A stretch of DNA of 64,000 bases, taken from the NCBI GenBank assembly GCA_017465865.1, contig JAFTVF010000006.1, positions 124,001 through 188,000 on the forward strand, given 5' to 3'. A program made the translations under genes and the position numbers. The DNA is from Clostridia bacterium (lineage in GTDB: Bacteria; Bacillota; Clostridia; Christensenellales; Borkfalkiaceae). Of the stretch, positions 35,654 to 44,632 are shown piece after piece. Below the pieces are notes generated by a model. The model saw only the letters and a list, made by a program, of their open reading frames with translations, did no database searches and was not told where the DNA came from. Positions within the stretch are counted from its first letter, which is position 1; each line of letters begins with the position of its first letter.

Positions 35654-36508
35654 ATGCTTGATTTTCTTCCTGAAAACGTAAAAGACGGTTTAACGCGATT
35701 AAATCTTCAGTATCTGTATGAGATCCGAATTCGCGCGGATAAGCCTGTTACCGTAAATTACGAGGGGAAATATCGGTATTTGGGGGATTACGGTTTAACG
35801 GAAAATGCTGAAAAGGCACTTGTTTGCGATAGTACGGATATTGCCGATTGCGTATTCCGCGCTGGGAAATATTCCGTATATTCAGTAGAAGAACAAATAA
35901 AACAAGGCTTTTTAACAGCGGAAAACGGGGCAAGGATCGGGCTTGCGGGCGAATACGTATTCGAAAAAGGACAACCGTTTGCTTTACGGAACTTTACGTC
36001 CCTTTGTATCCGCGTTCCGCACGAGATTATCGGTTGCGCGCAAGAAATTTATCAACGTTGTATGCGTGATCGAGTACGTAATACCGTGATTATGTCCGCG
36101 CCGGGGCTGGGGAAAACAACATTGCTACGAGATTTAGGACGGATTTTAAGCGAAAAGACAAAAAAAAATATTCTGATCTGCGACGAGCGGGGGGAAATCT
36201 CTGCGGGTGAGGTGGGGAAAAGCTGTGATATTATGAAATATTCAGATAAAAAGACGGCTTTTGAGGCAGGCGTACGGGCAATGCGCCCAGATATGATTAT
36301 TACGGACGAGCTGTCGGTAGACGATTACAAGGCGGTAGAAAAGGCGGTTTGTGCAGGGATTACCGTGATAGCCTCGGCGCATTTTTCAGAGATTTCCTCC
36401 GTAAAACCACCGCTTTTGGGGTTGTTTGAACGGTATATTATTCTGGATGAGCGTGAAATCGGAAAAATAAAAGGCGTTTACGGCGCAGACGGACGGGAGT
36501 TGCTGTAA
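35654..36508 (+). CDS. spoIIIAA: Stage III sporulation ATPase SpoIIIAA
   Basis: 284 residues; secretion-type ATPase that powers the mother cell-forespore channel. Starts with the usual FLPENVKDGL..LYEIRIRADKP; Walker A SAPGLGKTTLLRD near residue 150, Walker B ILICDERGEI, then MRPDMIITDEL. No ribosome binding site is visible before the ATG. First gene of the complete operon. Confidence 0.95.
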   Translation: MLDFLPENVKDGLTRLNLQYLYEIRIRADKPVTVNYEGKYRYLGDYGLTENAEKALVCDSTDIADCVFRAGKYSVYSVEEQIKQGFLTAENGARIGLAGEYVFEKGQPFALRNFTSLCIRVPHEIIGCAQEIYQRCMRDRVRNTVIMSAPGLGKTTLLRDLGRILSEKTKKNILICDERGEISAGEVGKSCDIMKYSDKKTAFEAGVRAMRPDMIITDELSVDDYKAVEKAVCAGITVIASAHFSEISSVKPPLLGLFERYIILDEREIGKIKGVYGADGRELL

Positions 36509-36511
36509 GGT

Positions 36512-37006
36512 ATGTTAAAATTCTTTTTAGGAATCGCCATCGTTGGTTTTACGAGTTTTTGCGGGTATTTACTTGCGAAAAAATACCGACAAAGGAAAGC
36601 GTTTTTTTCGCAATTCAAAGAATTCAACGAGCGGTTTTTAAGCGAAATTTCGTATTATAGACGACCCATTCGGGAATTTACGGCGCGATATGCCTATAAA
36701 GGCGAGTTTAACACGCTTTTGGAGGATTTCTTCCATTCGCTTTCAGAGCGTACTTCGCAGGCACGGTCGTTTACCGATTTTCCGACCTACGGCTTTTTAA
36801 CGGCAGAGGAAAAAAGAGTGGTCGAGGACTATTTTTTAATGCTCGGGAAAGGGGATAGCGCTTCGCAAAAAGGGTATTTTTCAGCGGTAAAAGAACCCCT
36901 TTCGAAATTGCAAACGCAATCGGAAACAGCTTGTAAAAAATATGGCGATTTATACATAAAAATCGGATTTTTATGCGGTTTGTTGATTTTAATACTTATC
37001 GTATAA
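36512..37006 (+). CDS. spoIIIAB: Stage III sporulation protein SpoIIIAB
   Basis: 164 residues with membrane helices at both ends and a helical middle resembling the GspF-like core (FNERFLSEISYYRRPI). Starts three bases after spoIIIAA. Part of the basal platform of the channel. Confidence 0.9.
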   Translation: MLKFFLGIAIVGFTSFCGYLLAKKYRQRKAFFSQFKEFNERFLSEISYYRRPIREFTARYAYKGEFNTLLEDFFHSLSERTSQARSFTDFPTYGFLTAEEKRVVEDYFLMLGKGDSASQKGYFSAVKEPLSKLQTQSETACKKYGDLYIKIGFLCGLLILILIV

Positions 37007-37024
37007 AAAACGGAGGAACGGGAA

Positions 37025-37222
37025 ATGGATATCGGTATTCTATTCAAAATGGCGGCGATCGGGATTATTATCACGGTGATTTGTCAGATATTAAAAAAAT
37101 CGGACAGGGACGATATTGCGACTTTGGTTAGTATCGTGGGGCTGATTATCGTGCTCGCCGTCGTCGTGGGTATGGTCGGGGATCTTTTCGAGCAGATCAA
37201 AGGGATTTTTCAACTGGATTAG
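37025..37222 (+). CDS. spoIIIAC: Stage III sporulation protein SpoIIIAC
   Basis: 65 residues, two membrane helices with KKSDRDDIATLVSIVGLIIVL, standard for AC. GGAGG-type site upstream. Ends in TAG, which shows that amber works as a normal stop in this genome. Confidence 0.93.
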   Translation: MDIGILFKMAAIGIIITVICQILKKSDRDDIATLVSIVGLIIVLAVVVGMVGDLFEQIKGIFQLD

Positions 37223-37228
37223 CGGGCT

Positions 37229-37624
37229 ATGACGGAAATTATGAAGATAATCGGCGTAGCCTTCGTAACGGCGATCGCCTCTATACTCTTGAAAACGACA
37301 AAACCTGAACTTTCCTTTGCCGTAACGGTAACGGGTGTAATCGTAATTCTTTTGTTCGTCGCGGACGCGTTGCAAAATACCTTGTCCGTGTTCGCTACGA
37401 TCACTAAAGTAACGGGCGTGGAAAACGGGCTTTTGAAAATTTTACTTAAAATCGTGGGCGTAGGCTATATTACGGAGTTCGGCGCGGGGATTTTGAACGA
37501 TTTCGGCAGTAACGCCGTGGCGGACAAGGTCGTGCTCGGCGGTAAAATTACGATCCTGATGCTTTCGTTGCCGATTATTGAGGGTCTGTTAACCATGATC
37601 AGCGGGTTCTTACAGTTGGTATGA
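37229..37624 (+). CDS. spoIIIAD: Stage III sporulation protein SpoIIIAD
   Basis: 131 residues, three to four membrane helices; homologous in part to AC (EIMKIIGVAFVTAIASILLK) with an extra C-terminal region ending MISGFLQLV. Overlaps spoIIIAE by four bases. Confidence 0.93.
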   Translation: MTEIMKIIGVAFVTAIASILLKTTKPELSFAVTVTGVIVILLFVADALQNTLSVFATITKVTGVENGLLKILLKIVGVGYITEFGAGILNDFGSNAVADKVVLGGKITILMLSLPIIEGLLTMISGFLQLV

Positions 37625-38832
37625 AAAAGCAAATTATTTCGGTGAAAATGCAAAGCGTTTTTATAAGTTTATGCATTGTTTTGTTGGTGTTTTTGGGTAT
37701 GTTTTCCATGCCCGTCAAGACGGTTTTAGCGGAAACAAACGAGGCGCAAACGCAATCGGAAGCGGAGCTTGACGAAACGGTGCGCGAGCAGTTGGACGAG
37801 TTGGATCTGCAAGGCTTACAGGAATACTTGGATACGCTGGACGGTTTTACGGATATGGACGTTGGCGAACGCTTGCTGGCGTATATCAAAGGCACGCCGT
37901 TCGATTACGAGGGATTCGGGAAGCAGATCCTCGAAGTGCTGTTTGCCAAAGTATCGGAAATTTTACCCGCGTTCGCCTGTATTGCCGCCGTTACGCTGCT
38001 TTCCGCGCTGATCACCACGCTAAAAAGCGGTACGGCGGGCAAAACGTCGGGGGAAATGATCTTCCTGATCACCTACGCGGCGGCGTTGATACCGCTGATC
38101 GCCGTACTCACCGAATGTTTTACCGAGGCGATAGACAGCGTATCCGCGATGCAAACGCAAATGCAGCTCGTTTTCCCGATTATGCTTACGCTTATGGCGG
38201 CGAGTGGCGGCTCGTTATCCGCGGCGGTTTGCCGACCTGCGGTCGCGTTTTTCTCCACGACGATCGTTGCCGTGATCCGTTCGATCGTTTTCCCGATCAC
38301 GATTACGATCATCGTGTTTTCCATGGCGAGTAATTTGACTTCGGAGCTGAAAATCGGTAAATTTACCGCCTTTTTCAAAAGCATCAACAAATGGCTGATC
38401 GGCGTGAGCGTATCGGTATTCGGGCTGTTTTTTACCTTGCAGGGGATCACTTCGGCGAGCTACGACGGGGTGGTCCGCCGCGCGATGAAATACGCGATCG
38501 GCAACGGCGTACCCATCGTCGGCGGGTTTTTATCGGGCGGGTTCGATCTGGCGGTGGCGGGGAGTATTCTCATTAAAAATTCCCTCGGCGTGTTCGGAAT
38601 ATTTTTGCTGATTTCCGTACTGTTCGAGCCGTTGATATTATTGATCTCCGTCAATTTACTTTTGCGCTTGACGGCGGCGATCACGCAACCGTTCGGCGAC
38701 GGTCGGATATCTGATTTTTTAGGGGAAACCGCAACGAATTTGCAATATTGCACGGCAGGACTGCTGTTTACGGCGTTTATGTATTTCTTGGCGATCGTGC
38801 TGATGATCTTTTCGACGGAGGCGTTATTGTGA
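37621..38832 (+). CDS. spoIIIAE: Stage III sporulation protein SpoIIIAE
   Basis: 403 residues: signal-type N-terminal helix, an acidic Gln/Glu extracytoplasmic stretch (about 40-85), then about seven membrane helices of the polytopic AE core. Coupled to AD (ATGA) and AF (GTGA) by four-base overlaps. Confidence 0.95.
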   Translation: MKKQIISVKMQSVFISLCIVLLVFLGMFSMPVKTVLAETNEAQTQSEAELDETVREQLDELDLQGLQEYLDTLDGFTDMDVGERLLAYIKGTPFDYEGFGKQILEVLFAKVSEILPAFACIAAVTLLSALITTLKSGTAGKTSGEMIFLITYAAALIPLIAVLTECFTEAIDSVSAMQTQMQLVFPIMLTLMAASGGSLSAAVCRPAVAFFSTTIVAVIRSIVFPITITIIVFSMASNLTSELKIGKFTAFFKSINKWLIGVSVSVFGLFFTLQGITSASYDGVVRRAMKYAIGNGVPIVGGFLSGGFDLAVAGSILIKNSLGVFGIFLLISVLFEPLILLISVNLLLRLTAAITQPFGDGRISDFLGETATNLQYCTAGLLFTAFMYFLAIVLMIFSTEALL

Positions 38833-39323
38833 ACGGATATCTGCTGAGCGTGATCGGTACGGTGCTGCTGTCGGCGATTTTAACGGCGATCGTGCCCGAG
38901 GGAAAAACTTCGAGCGCGATAAAGGGGGTGGCGAAGCTCGCCTGCGTGCTCGCGATCGTTGCGCCCGTGCTGGAATTTTTCCAAAGCGGGAGCTCGAAAC
39001 TCGGCGCGGAAAAAACTTCTCAATCGATTTTTTCGGAAAGTGTCATACAAACGGACGAGGAGTTCATAAAGTATTACAGTGAAATGAGAATCCGTGAAAC
39101 GGAAAAGGCGTTGGAAACGGAGATTTCCGAAAAATACGGCGCGGAAACGAACGTAACGCTGGAATGGTCGCGCGAAATGGAACGGGTGGACGGGATTTAC
39201 GAGTCGGATGCGATACGCATTACCCGAATTCGGATACGGATAGACGATGAAACGGAGGAGGTAGGACAAATGATCGCGGATTACGTAAAGAAAAACTATT
39301 GCAGTGAGGTGTTGCTTGAATAA
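38829..39323 (+). CDS. spoIIIAF: Stage III sporulation protein SpoIIIAF
   Basis: 164 residues from GTG 38829, overlapping the spoIIIAE stop. Two N-terminal membrane helices (GYLLSVIGTVLLSAILTAIVPEG..; AKLACVLAIVAPVLEFF) then a soluble ring-building domain with IRIRIDDETEEV. Start chosen by the GTGA overlap. Confidence 0.9.
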   Translation: MNGYLLSVIGTVLLSAILTAIVPEGKTSSAIKGVAKLACVLAIVAPVLEFFQSGSSKLGAEKTSQSIFSESVIQTDEEFIKYYSEMRIRETEKALETEISEKYGAETNVTLEWSREMERVDGIYESDAIRITRIRIRIDDETEEVGQMIADYVKKNYCSEVLLE

Positions 39324-39702
39324 AAGGACGGAAACCGCAGTAAAAGCGGAGGAAAAACGCAGGTTTTTTAACGGCAAGATAAAGGATTTCCTGTTGCTCG
39401 CGGGATTAGCGCTGGCGCTTATGATCACGGCTTTGCGGATATTCGGCGACGACGGAGAAAAGGCGAGCGTTTCCGCGCAGGCGACGGAAACGGAAACGAA
39501 GGTCATGCGGCTGATAGAAGAGATAGACGGCGTGGGCGAAGCGAACGTGATCGTCTACGAGGACGAGGACGGCGTAAAAAGCGTTGTGGTCGTCTGCGAG
39601 GGCGCAAACGATCTTCGGGTGGTTATGGACGTTCGGGAAGCGGTGGCAGCCGCGCTCGGAACGGAGCAAAAAGCAGTCAAAATTTATTTGAAAAAGGAAT
39701 AA
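39316..39702 (+). CDS. spoIIIAG: Stage III sporulation protein SpoIIIAG
   Basis: 128 residues from TTG 39316, with GAGG six bases upstream; overlaps the end of AF by eight bases. Membrane helix at about 24-44, then a ring-building-motif domain (IEEIDGVGEANVIVYED..VVVVCEGANDLRV) as in the 30-fold AG ring. Starts at 39304 (GTG) are possible. Confidence 0.88.
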   Translation: MNKRTETAVKAEEKRRFFNGKIKDFLLLAGLALALMITALRIFGDDGEKASVSAQATETETKVMRLIEEIDGVGEANVIVYEDEDGVKSVVVVCEGANDLRVVMDVREAVAAALGTEQKAVKIYLKKE

Positions 39703-39715
39703 GGAGATAAAATCT

Positions 39716-40207
39716 ATGTCGAACAAAAAGAAAATTATCATTATGACTTCGTTGGTATTGTTGCTTGCCGTTACGGCGATTTTCAATTTCGTGTTTGCGA
39801 ACTCGCAGACGGCGGCTGCGACGGCGGACGGCGGCGTAACGACGGCGAACTATTTCACGACCTATCGAACGGAACGCACGACGACGAGAAATGAAGAGCT
39901 TGTACAGCTTGACAGCGTAATCGCGCTCTATGAAGAGGGGGATGAGAAATACGAAGAAGCGACGGAAATGAAAATGGATATCGTTGCGGCGATGGAAAAA
40001 GAACTCGTGCTTGAAAACATGGTAAAATCTCTCGGTTTTTCGGACGCGGTGGTATCCGTTTCCGCGGACTCGGATAACATCAACGTATTCATCAATTCGT
40101 CCGAGCTGAATTACGATACGGCGCTTTCCATTTACAATATGATGAAAAACGAAACGGGGGTCGTTGCAGGGAATATTATAATCATGCCCGTTTATGCGGA
40201 AAGCTGA
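39716..40207 (+). CDS. spoIIIAH: Stage III sporulation protein SpoIIIAH
   Basis: 163 residues: N-terminal membrane helix (about 7-25), then a YscJ/FliF-like soluble domain (SLGFSDAVVSVSADSDNINVFI) that pairs with forespore SpoIIQ. AAGGAG before the ATG. Ends the operon. Confidence 0.92.
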   Translation: MSNKKKIIIMTSLVLLLAVTAIFNFVFANSQTAAATADGGVTTANYFTTYRTERTTTRNEELVQLDSVIALYEEGDEKYEEATEMKMDIVAAMEKELVLENMVKSLGFSDAVVSVSADSDNINVFINSSELNYDTALSIYNMMKNETGVVAGNIIIMPVYAES

Positions 40208-40298
40208 AAAAAAGCGGAGAAAATATCCTCAAAACAGTAGAATTATTCAAAAAGATGTGCTATAATATACTTGAGATAAAATAAGGAGATCTTTTTGA

Positions 40299-40691
40299 AT
40301 GTCCAATATCAAATTAACTTCACAGGATAAACAGAGCGGTAAAATCGTCTACAACGCAGGGATCGTGCAGAATATCGTTGCGTTGGCGGTAGCCGAAGTG
40401 GAGGGAACGATTCCCGCGCAAGGCAAAAAGAACGGAATTTCCCTGTATTTGGAAAAAGACGGTATTTACGCCGACGTTTCCGTGATCGTGAAATACGGTT
40501 ATAACGTGCCCGAGCTTGCGTACAGGATTCAGCAATCCGTCAAGCAGAGCGTGGAAAATATGACCCATTACAAGGTAGCGGAGGTGGACGTACACGTTTT
40601 GGACGTGGTATTCTGCGATCCGACGCCTGCCGAGCCGACGGAAAAGGAAGAGGAACAGCGCGAACGCTCTGCTTCCGAAACGGAAAACTAA
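40299..40691 (+). CDS. Asp23/Gls24-family envelope stress protein
   Basis: 130 residues; Asp23 core with GKIVYNAGIVQNIVALAVAEVEG and VKQSVENMTHYKVAEVDVHV, and an acidic tail. AAGGAG (40282-40287) precedes the ATG; a TATAAT lies at 40261-40266 without a clear -35. Typical gene just upstream of nusB in Clostridia. Confidence 0.92.
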   Translation: MSNIKLTSQDKQSGKIVYNAGIVQNIVALAVAEVEGTIPAQGKKNGISLYLEKDGIYADVSVIVKYGYNVPELAYRIQQSVKQSVENMTHYKVAEVDVHVLDVVFCDPTPAEPTEKEEEQRERSASETEN

Positions 40692-40755
40692 AAAACATAC
40701 CGAACGCCCTTCCCGACAGGTGAAGGGTTTTCGCCGTTCAATACAGGAGTACGAT

Positions 40756-41151
40756 ATGAGAAACGCAGCGAGAGAAGCGGCGCTGAATATTATTTTCGCG
40801 CAGCAATTTAATACGGATTGTATAGATTCGTTAAAAAAGAAAATATATAAGCAATTTGCCTTAGAAAAGGACGAGGATCTGTTGTTTGCGGCAGATCTCG
40901 TGGCAACCGTGGAAGAGCATCGCGCGGAATTGATCGCAGGGATCGAGGACGCTTGTCATCATTACCTTGAAAACCGTATCAATCCCATGGACAAGAGTAT
41001 TTTGCTTATCGCCATGGCGGAAATTAAATATTTCGACGATATTCCGCCCGTGGTTTCGGTGTCCGAGGCAACGGGTCTGGCGAGAAAATATTCCACCGAA
41101 ACGAGCGCGGATTTCGTAAACGGCGTGCTTTCGGGCGTTATCAATAAATAA
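40756..41151 (+). CDS. nusB: Transcription antitermination factor NusB
   Basis: 131 residues, all-helical NusB fold: RNAAREAALNIIFAQQF at the start and NPMDKSILLIAMAEIKYFDDIPP..SVSEATGLARKYS..FVNGVLSG at the end. Start ATG 40756 with GGAG; an in-frame ATG at 40720 lies in a weak hairpin. Confidence 0.94.
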   Translation: MRNAAREAALNIIFAQQFNTDCIDSLKKKIYKQFALEKDEDLLFAADLVATVEEHRAELIAGIEDACHHYLENRINPMDKSILLIAMAEIKYFDDIPPVVSVSEATGLARKYSTETSADFVNGVLSGVINK

Positions 41152-41163
41152 TTTGGAGCGATC

Positions 41164-41994
41164 ATGAAAATCATAGACGGAAAGGCTTTGGCTGCGGAGC
41201 TTCGCGCGGAGCTGAAAACGAAAATCGAAAAATCGGACAGAAAACCCGGGCTTGCGGTCGTTATCGTCGGCGAAGATCCCGCTTCCCGTATCTACGTCCG
41301 CAATAAAATCAAGGCTTGCGGGGAACTCGGTATTCGGTCGTATGCCTACGAATTGCCCGAAACTTCCACGCAGGAAGAAGTGGAAAACTTGCTCGATACA
41401 CTCGGCAAAGACGGGGATATCGACGGGATTTTATTACAGCTGCCTCTGCCCCGTCATCTGGACGCGGAAAAAGCGGAGCTGCATATTCCCTTTGAAAAGG
41501 ACGTGGATGGATTTTCGGCGGAAAATCTCGGGCTTTTGATGAAGCACAAAGAAAAAGTCGTCGCGTGTACGCCTTTGGGTGTTATGAAAATGCTCGAAAA
41601 AGAGGGGATCGACCCGACGGGCAAACACGCGGTGGTGCTGGGCAGAAGCGAAACGGTGGGCAAGCCTATGGCAATGCTGCTTCTGAATGCGAACGCGACC
41701 GTTACCGTTTGCCACAGTAAAACGCAGAACCTCAAAGAGATATGCCGCTCGGCAGATATTCTCGTTTCCGCGATCGGGAAAGCCAAATTCGTTACGGCGG
41801 ATATGGTCAAGGACGGCGCTGTGGTGATCGACGTCGGTATGAACCGCGACGAAAACGGTAAGCTCTGCGGCGACGTTGATTTTGAAAACGTAAAGGAAAA
41901 AACGTCGTATATCACTCCCGTACCGGGCGGCGTAGGGCCGATGACGATCACGATGCTAATGTATAATACGTATTTGACAGCGAATAAGGAGTAA
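41164..41994 (+). CDS. folD: Bifunctional methylene-THF dehydrogenase/cyclohydrolase
   Basis: 276 residues. Substrate motif PASRIYVRNKIKACGELGI with the catalytic Lys, PLPRHLD..KDVDGF, NAD(P) site VVLGRSETVGKPMA and ending TPVPGGVGPMTITML. One-carbon metabolism. xseA and xseB, which often follow, are absent. Confidence 0.96.
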   Translation: MKIIDGKALAAELRAELKTKIEKSDRKPGLAVVIVGEDPASRIYVRNKIKACGELGIRSYAYELPETSTQEEVENLLDTLGKDGDIDGILLQLPLPRHLDAEKAELHIPFEKDVDGFSAENLGLLMKHKEKVVACTPLGVMKMLEKEGIDPTGKHAVVLGRSETVGKPMAMLLLNANATVTVCHSKTQNLKEICRSADILVSAIGKAKFVTADMVKDGAVVIDVGMNRDENGKLCGDVDFENVKEKTSYITPVPGGVGPMTITMLMYNTYLTANKE

Positions 41995-41999
41995 CAGGA

Positions 42000-42881
42000 T
42001 TGTACGATTTTAATCTTCGTTATAACGAGTATTTATCGGAATTTGAACAGTATGCCAACGCATACGCGCAAAAATTAAAGACAAAGCCCGAAATTTTGGG
42101 CGAAAGCATGCGTTACAGCCTGCTCAACGGCGGGAAACGGATTCGGCCCGTGTTGGCGCTTGCCTGTGCGGATACGCTAAAACTACCGAAAACGGAAATT
42201 CTGCCGTTTGCGCTCGCGCTGGAAATGATCCATTGCTATTCGCTGATCCACGACGATCTGCCTGCGATGGATAACGACGATTTTCGCCGCGGCAAACCCT
42301 CTAACCATAAAGCGTTTGGGGAAGCCAACGCGATTCTTGCGGGGGACGCGCTTTTGAACGAGGCGTACGCGATTTGTTTTGAACAGAGTATGAAAGGCGA
42401 AAAATACGCGCAGGCTTCTAAATTCCTGAACGAGTGTGCGGGTGTGTACGGCATGATCGCGGGACAGTCTGCGGATCTGTATTTTTCTCAGCAGGGAAAA
42501 GAGGTGTCCGAAGAGGATCTGTTCTACGTTTACGAACACAAGACGGGGAAACTCCTGCTTGCGCCCGTTGCGATTGCGAGTATTTTGAGCGATAACAAAT
42601 GCTATTTGGCGTTTGAAAGGTTTGGGAAATTGCTCGGACGGCTCTTCCAAATGACGGACGATATTTTAGACGTTACGGGGGATTTCCAAAACCTCGGAAA
42701 ATCCATCGGCAAAGACGAAGAGGAAAACAAACTGACTTGCGTGCGTTTATACGGTTTGGAGGGCGCGAAAGTCCGCAGTGAAACTTGCGCGAAAGACTGT
42801 CTTGCCGTGCTCGAAGGGATCGACGGGGATACGGATTTTTTGAGAGATCTGATAGACTATATCCTCAAACGCAGGAAGTGA
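42000..42881 (+). CDS. ispA: Polyprenyl (farnesyl/geranylgeranyl) diphosphate synthase
   Basis: 293 residues from TTG 42000, with AAGGAG at 41985-41990. Both Asp-rich motifs are present: DDLPAMDNDDFRRG (first, with the two-residue insertion of bacterial FPP synthases) and DDILDVTGD (second). Works downstream of IspH and Dxs in isoprenoid supply. Confidence 0.94.
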   Translation: MYDFNLRYNEYLSEFEQYANAYAQKLKTKPEILGESMRYSLLNGGKRIRPVLALACADTLKLPKTEILPFALALEMIHCYSLIHDDLPAMDNDDFRRGKPSNHKAFGEANAILAGDALLNEAYAICFEQSMKGEKYAQASKFLNECAGVYGMIAGQSADLYFSQQGKEVSEEDLFYVYEHKTGKLLLAPVAIASILSDNKCYLAFERFGKLLGRLFQMTDDILDVTGDFQNLGKSIGKDEEENKLTCVRLYGLEGAKVRSETCAKDCLAVLEGIDGDTDFLRDLIDYILKRRK

Positions 42882-42907
42882 GTTATACAAGGGGAAAAGG
42901 TGCTTTT

Positions 42908-44632
42908 ATGCTGGAAAAATTAAAGCCCGAACAAATAAAAAACTGCACGAAAAACGAAATGAACGTTCTTTGCGATGAATTGAGAACGGTGATTTACAAT
43001 ACCGTCATGCAATGCGGGGGGCATCTTGCGTCCAATCTTGGCGCGGTGGAATCGACGGTCGCAATGTTTTATACTTTCGATTTCCCTAACGACAAGATCG
43101 TTTTCGACGTAGGGCATCAATGCTATGCGTATAAGCTGTTGAGCGGCAGAGCGGACAGGTTTTCCTCGTTGCGGCAGGCGGGCGGTATCTCGGGCTTTCC
43201 CAAGCGCAACGAAAGCGAATACGACTGTTACGATACGGGACATGCGGGAACGTCCGTTTCCGCGGCGATCGGGCTTGCCAAGGCAAGGGATTTACACGGC
43301 GAACAGCGGAATATTATCGCGTATATCGGCGACGGTTCGTTTAATAACGGACTTGTTTACGAGGCGCTCAGCAGTTTGAAAATTCTAAATACGAACGTAC
43401 TGATTGTTCTCAACGATAACGGAATGTCCATTTCTCCGACCGTCGGCGGTATGTACGAGATCTTGAACGAGATCAAAAACGGCGACAAAGCAAGCGGTAT
43501 CAAGCTGCTTGAAAACTTCGGTTTGACGTATATCGGCGTGAAGAACGGGAACGATCTGGAAGAGATGCTGGAAGCGTTTTCGGAGGCGAAAGACCTTATG
43601 CAAAACCGTTCGGTGCTGCTGCATATCGTAACCAAGAAAGGCAAGGGCTACGAATTCAGCGAGGAACACCCGACGAATACGCACGGCGTACCGCCCGTCG
43701 GTTCGCCGAAAGATAAGGAATATTCCGAGGTTTTAGGCGAATGTCTTTGCGAACTGGCTGCTGAAAATTCGGAAATCACCGTCGTTTCCGCGGCGATGAA
43801 AGAAGCGCTGGGTTTGAGTGAATTTTTTGAAAAATACCCCGAACGCGCTTTTGACGTCGGGATCTGCGAAGAAAACGCCTCCGTATTGTGCGCGTCCATG
43901 GCGGCAGGGGGCTTAAAGCCGTATTACGCGATCTATTCCACCTTTTTACAGCGCGCTTTCGACGAGATCATTCACGACGTATGCGCGCAGGATATGGCGG
44001 TAACGTTCTGTATCGATCGCGCGGGGATATCGGGCGCGGACGGAGAAACGCATCAGGGCGTTTTCGATTTGTCCTATTTATCTTTGATACCTAATTTAAC
44101 GGTCGCTGTGCCCAAAGACACCGAAGAGTTTAAGAAAATCATGCGTTTCAGCGCCGAATACCCGCATCCCTTGGCGATCCGTTATCCGCGTGCGGGCAGA
44201 ACGGTTTTTCAGAGCGAGGACAACGAACTAACCGTTGGGAAATGGGAATATCTCCATAAAACGAACTCGGAAGTAACGGTGATCGCGGCGGGAGAGCGGT
44301 GTTTGATCATTGCGATGAAGATCTTGCAAAATCTCCAAAAACAGGGCAAGGATTTCAACGTTGTCAACGCGCGGTTCGTCAAGCCCCTTGATACGGAGCT
44401 GTTGAAAACGCTGGCGGGCAAATACGTCGTTACGATGGAAGACAACGTGTTCTTGGGTGGGCTTGGCGCGCAGATCGACGGCGAGCTTGTCAAGCTCGGA
44501 ATCGATTGCAAAATCAAGAATTTTGCCTATCGCGACGAGTTTATTCCGCAGGGCGGAGTCGCCGCTCTGCAAAGCGAATACGGCGTGAACTGTAAAGAAA
44601 TCGAAGAGTATATTTCGGAAATTCTTGTATGA
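42908..44632 (+). CDS. dxs: 1-deoxy-D-xylulose-5-phosphate synthase
   Basis: 574 residues from ATG 42908, shorter than the usual 620. TPP site GDGSFNNGLVYEAL..NDNGMSISPTVGG (family usually GDGA-TGGMA), GHQCYAYKLLSGR and the catalytic-Glu region CEENASVLCASMAAGG, then DRAGISGADGETHQGVFD. First enzyme of the MEP pathway. Overlaps tlyA by four bases. Confidence 0.92.
   Translation: MLEKLKPEQIKNCTKNEMNVLCDELRTVIYNTVMQCGGHLASNLGAVESTVAMFYTFDFPNDKIVFDVGHQCYAYKLLSGRADRFSSLRQAGGISGFPKRNESEYDCYDTGHAGTSVSAAIGLAKARDLHGEQRNIIAYIGDGSFNNGLVYEALSSLKILNTNVLIVLNDNGMSISPTVGGMYEILNEIKNGDKASGIKLLENFGLTYIGVKNGNDLEEMLEAFSEAKDLMQNRSVLLHIVTKKGKGYEFSEEHPTNTHGVPPVGSPKDKEYSEVLGECLCELAAENSEITVVSAAMKEALGLSEFFEKYPERAFDVGICEENASVLCASMAAGGLKPYYAIYSTFLQRAFDEIIHDVCAQDMAVTFCIDRAGISGADGETHQGVFDLSYLSLIPNLTVAVPKDTEEFKKIMRFSAEYPHPLAIRYPRAGRTVFQSEDNELTVGKWEYLHKTNSEVTVIAAGERCLIIAMKILQNLQKQGKDFNVVNARFVKPLDTELLKTLAGKYVVTMEDNVFLGGLGAQIDGELVKLGIDCKIKNFAYRDEFIPQGGVAALQSEYGVNCKEIEEYISEILV

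Noticed and set aside
40707..40731. Terminator between the Asp23-like gene and nusB
   Set aside because: The stem is only six base pairs and the following run is TTTTCG; too weak to list.
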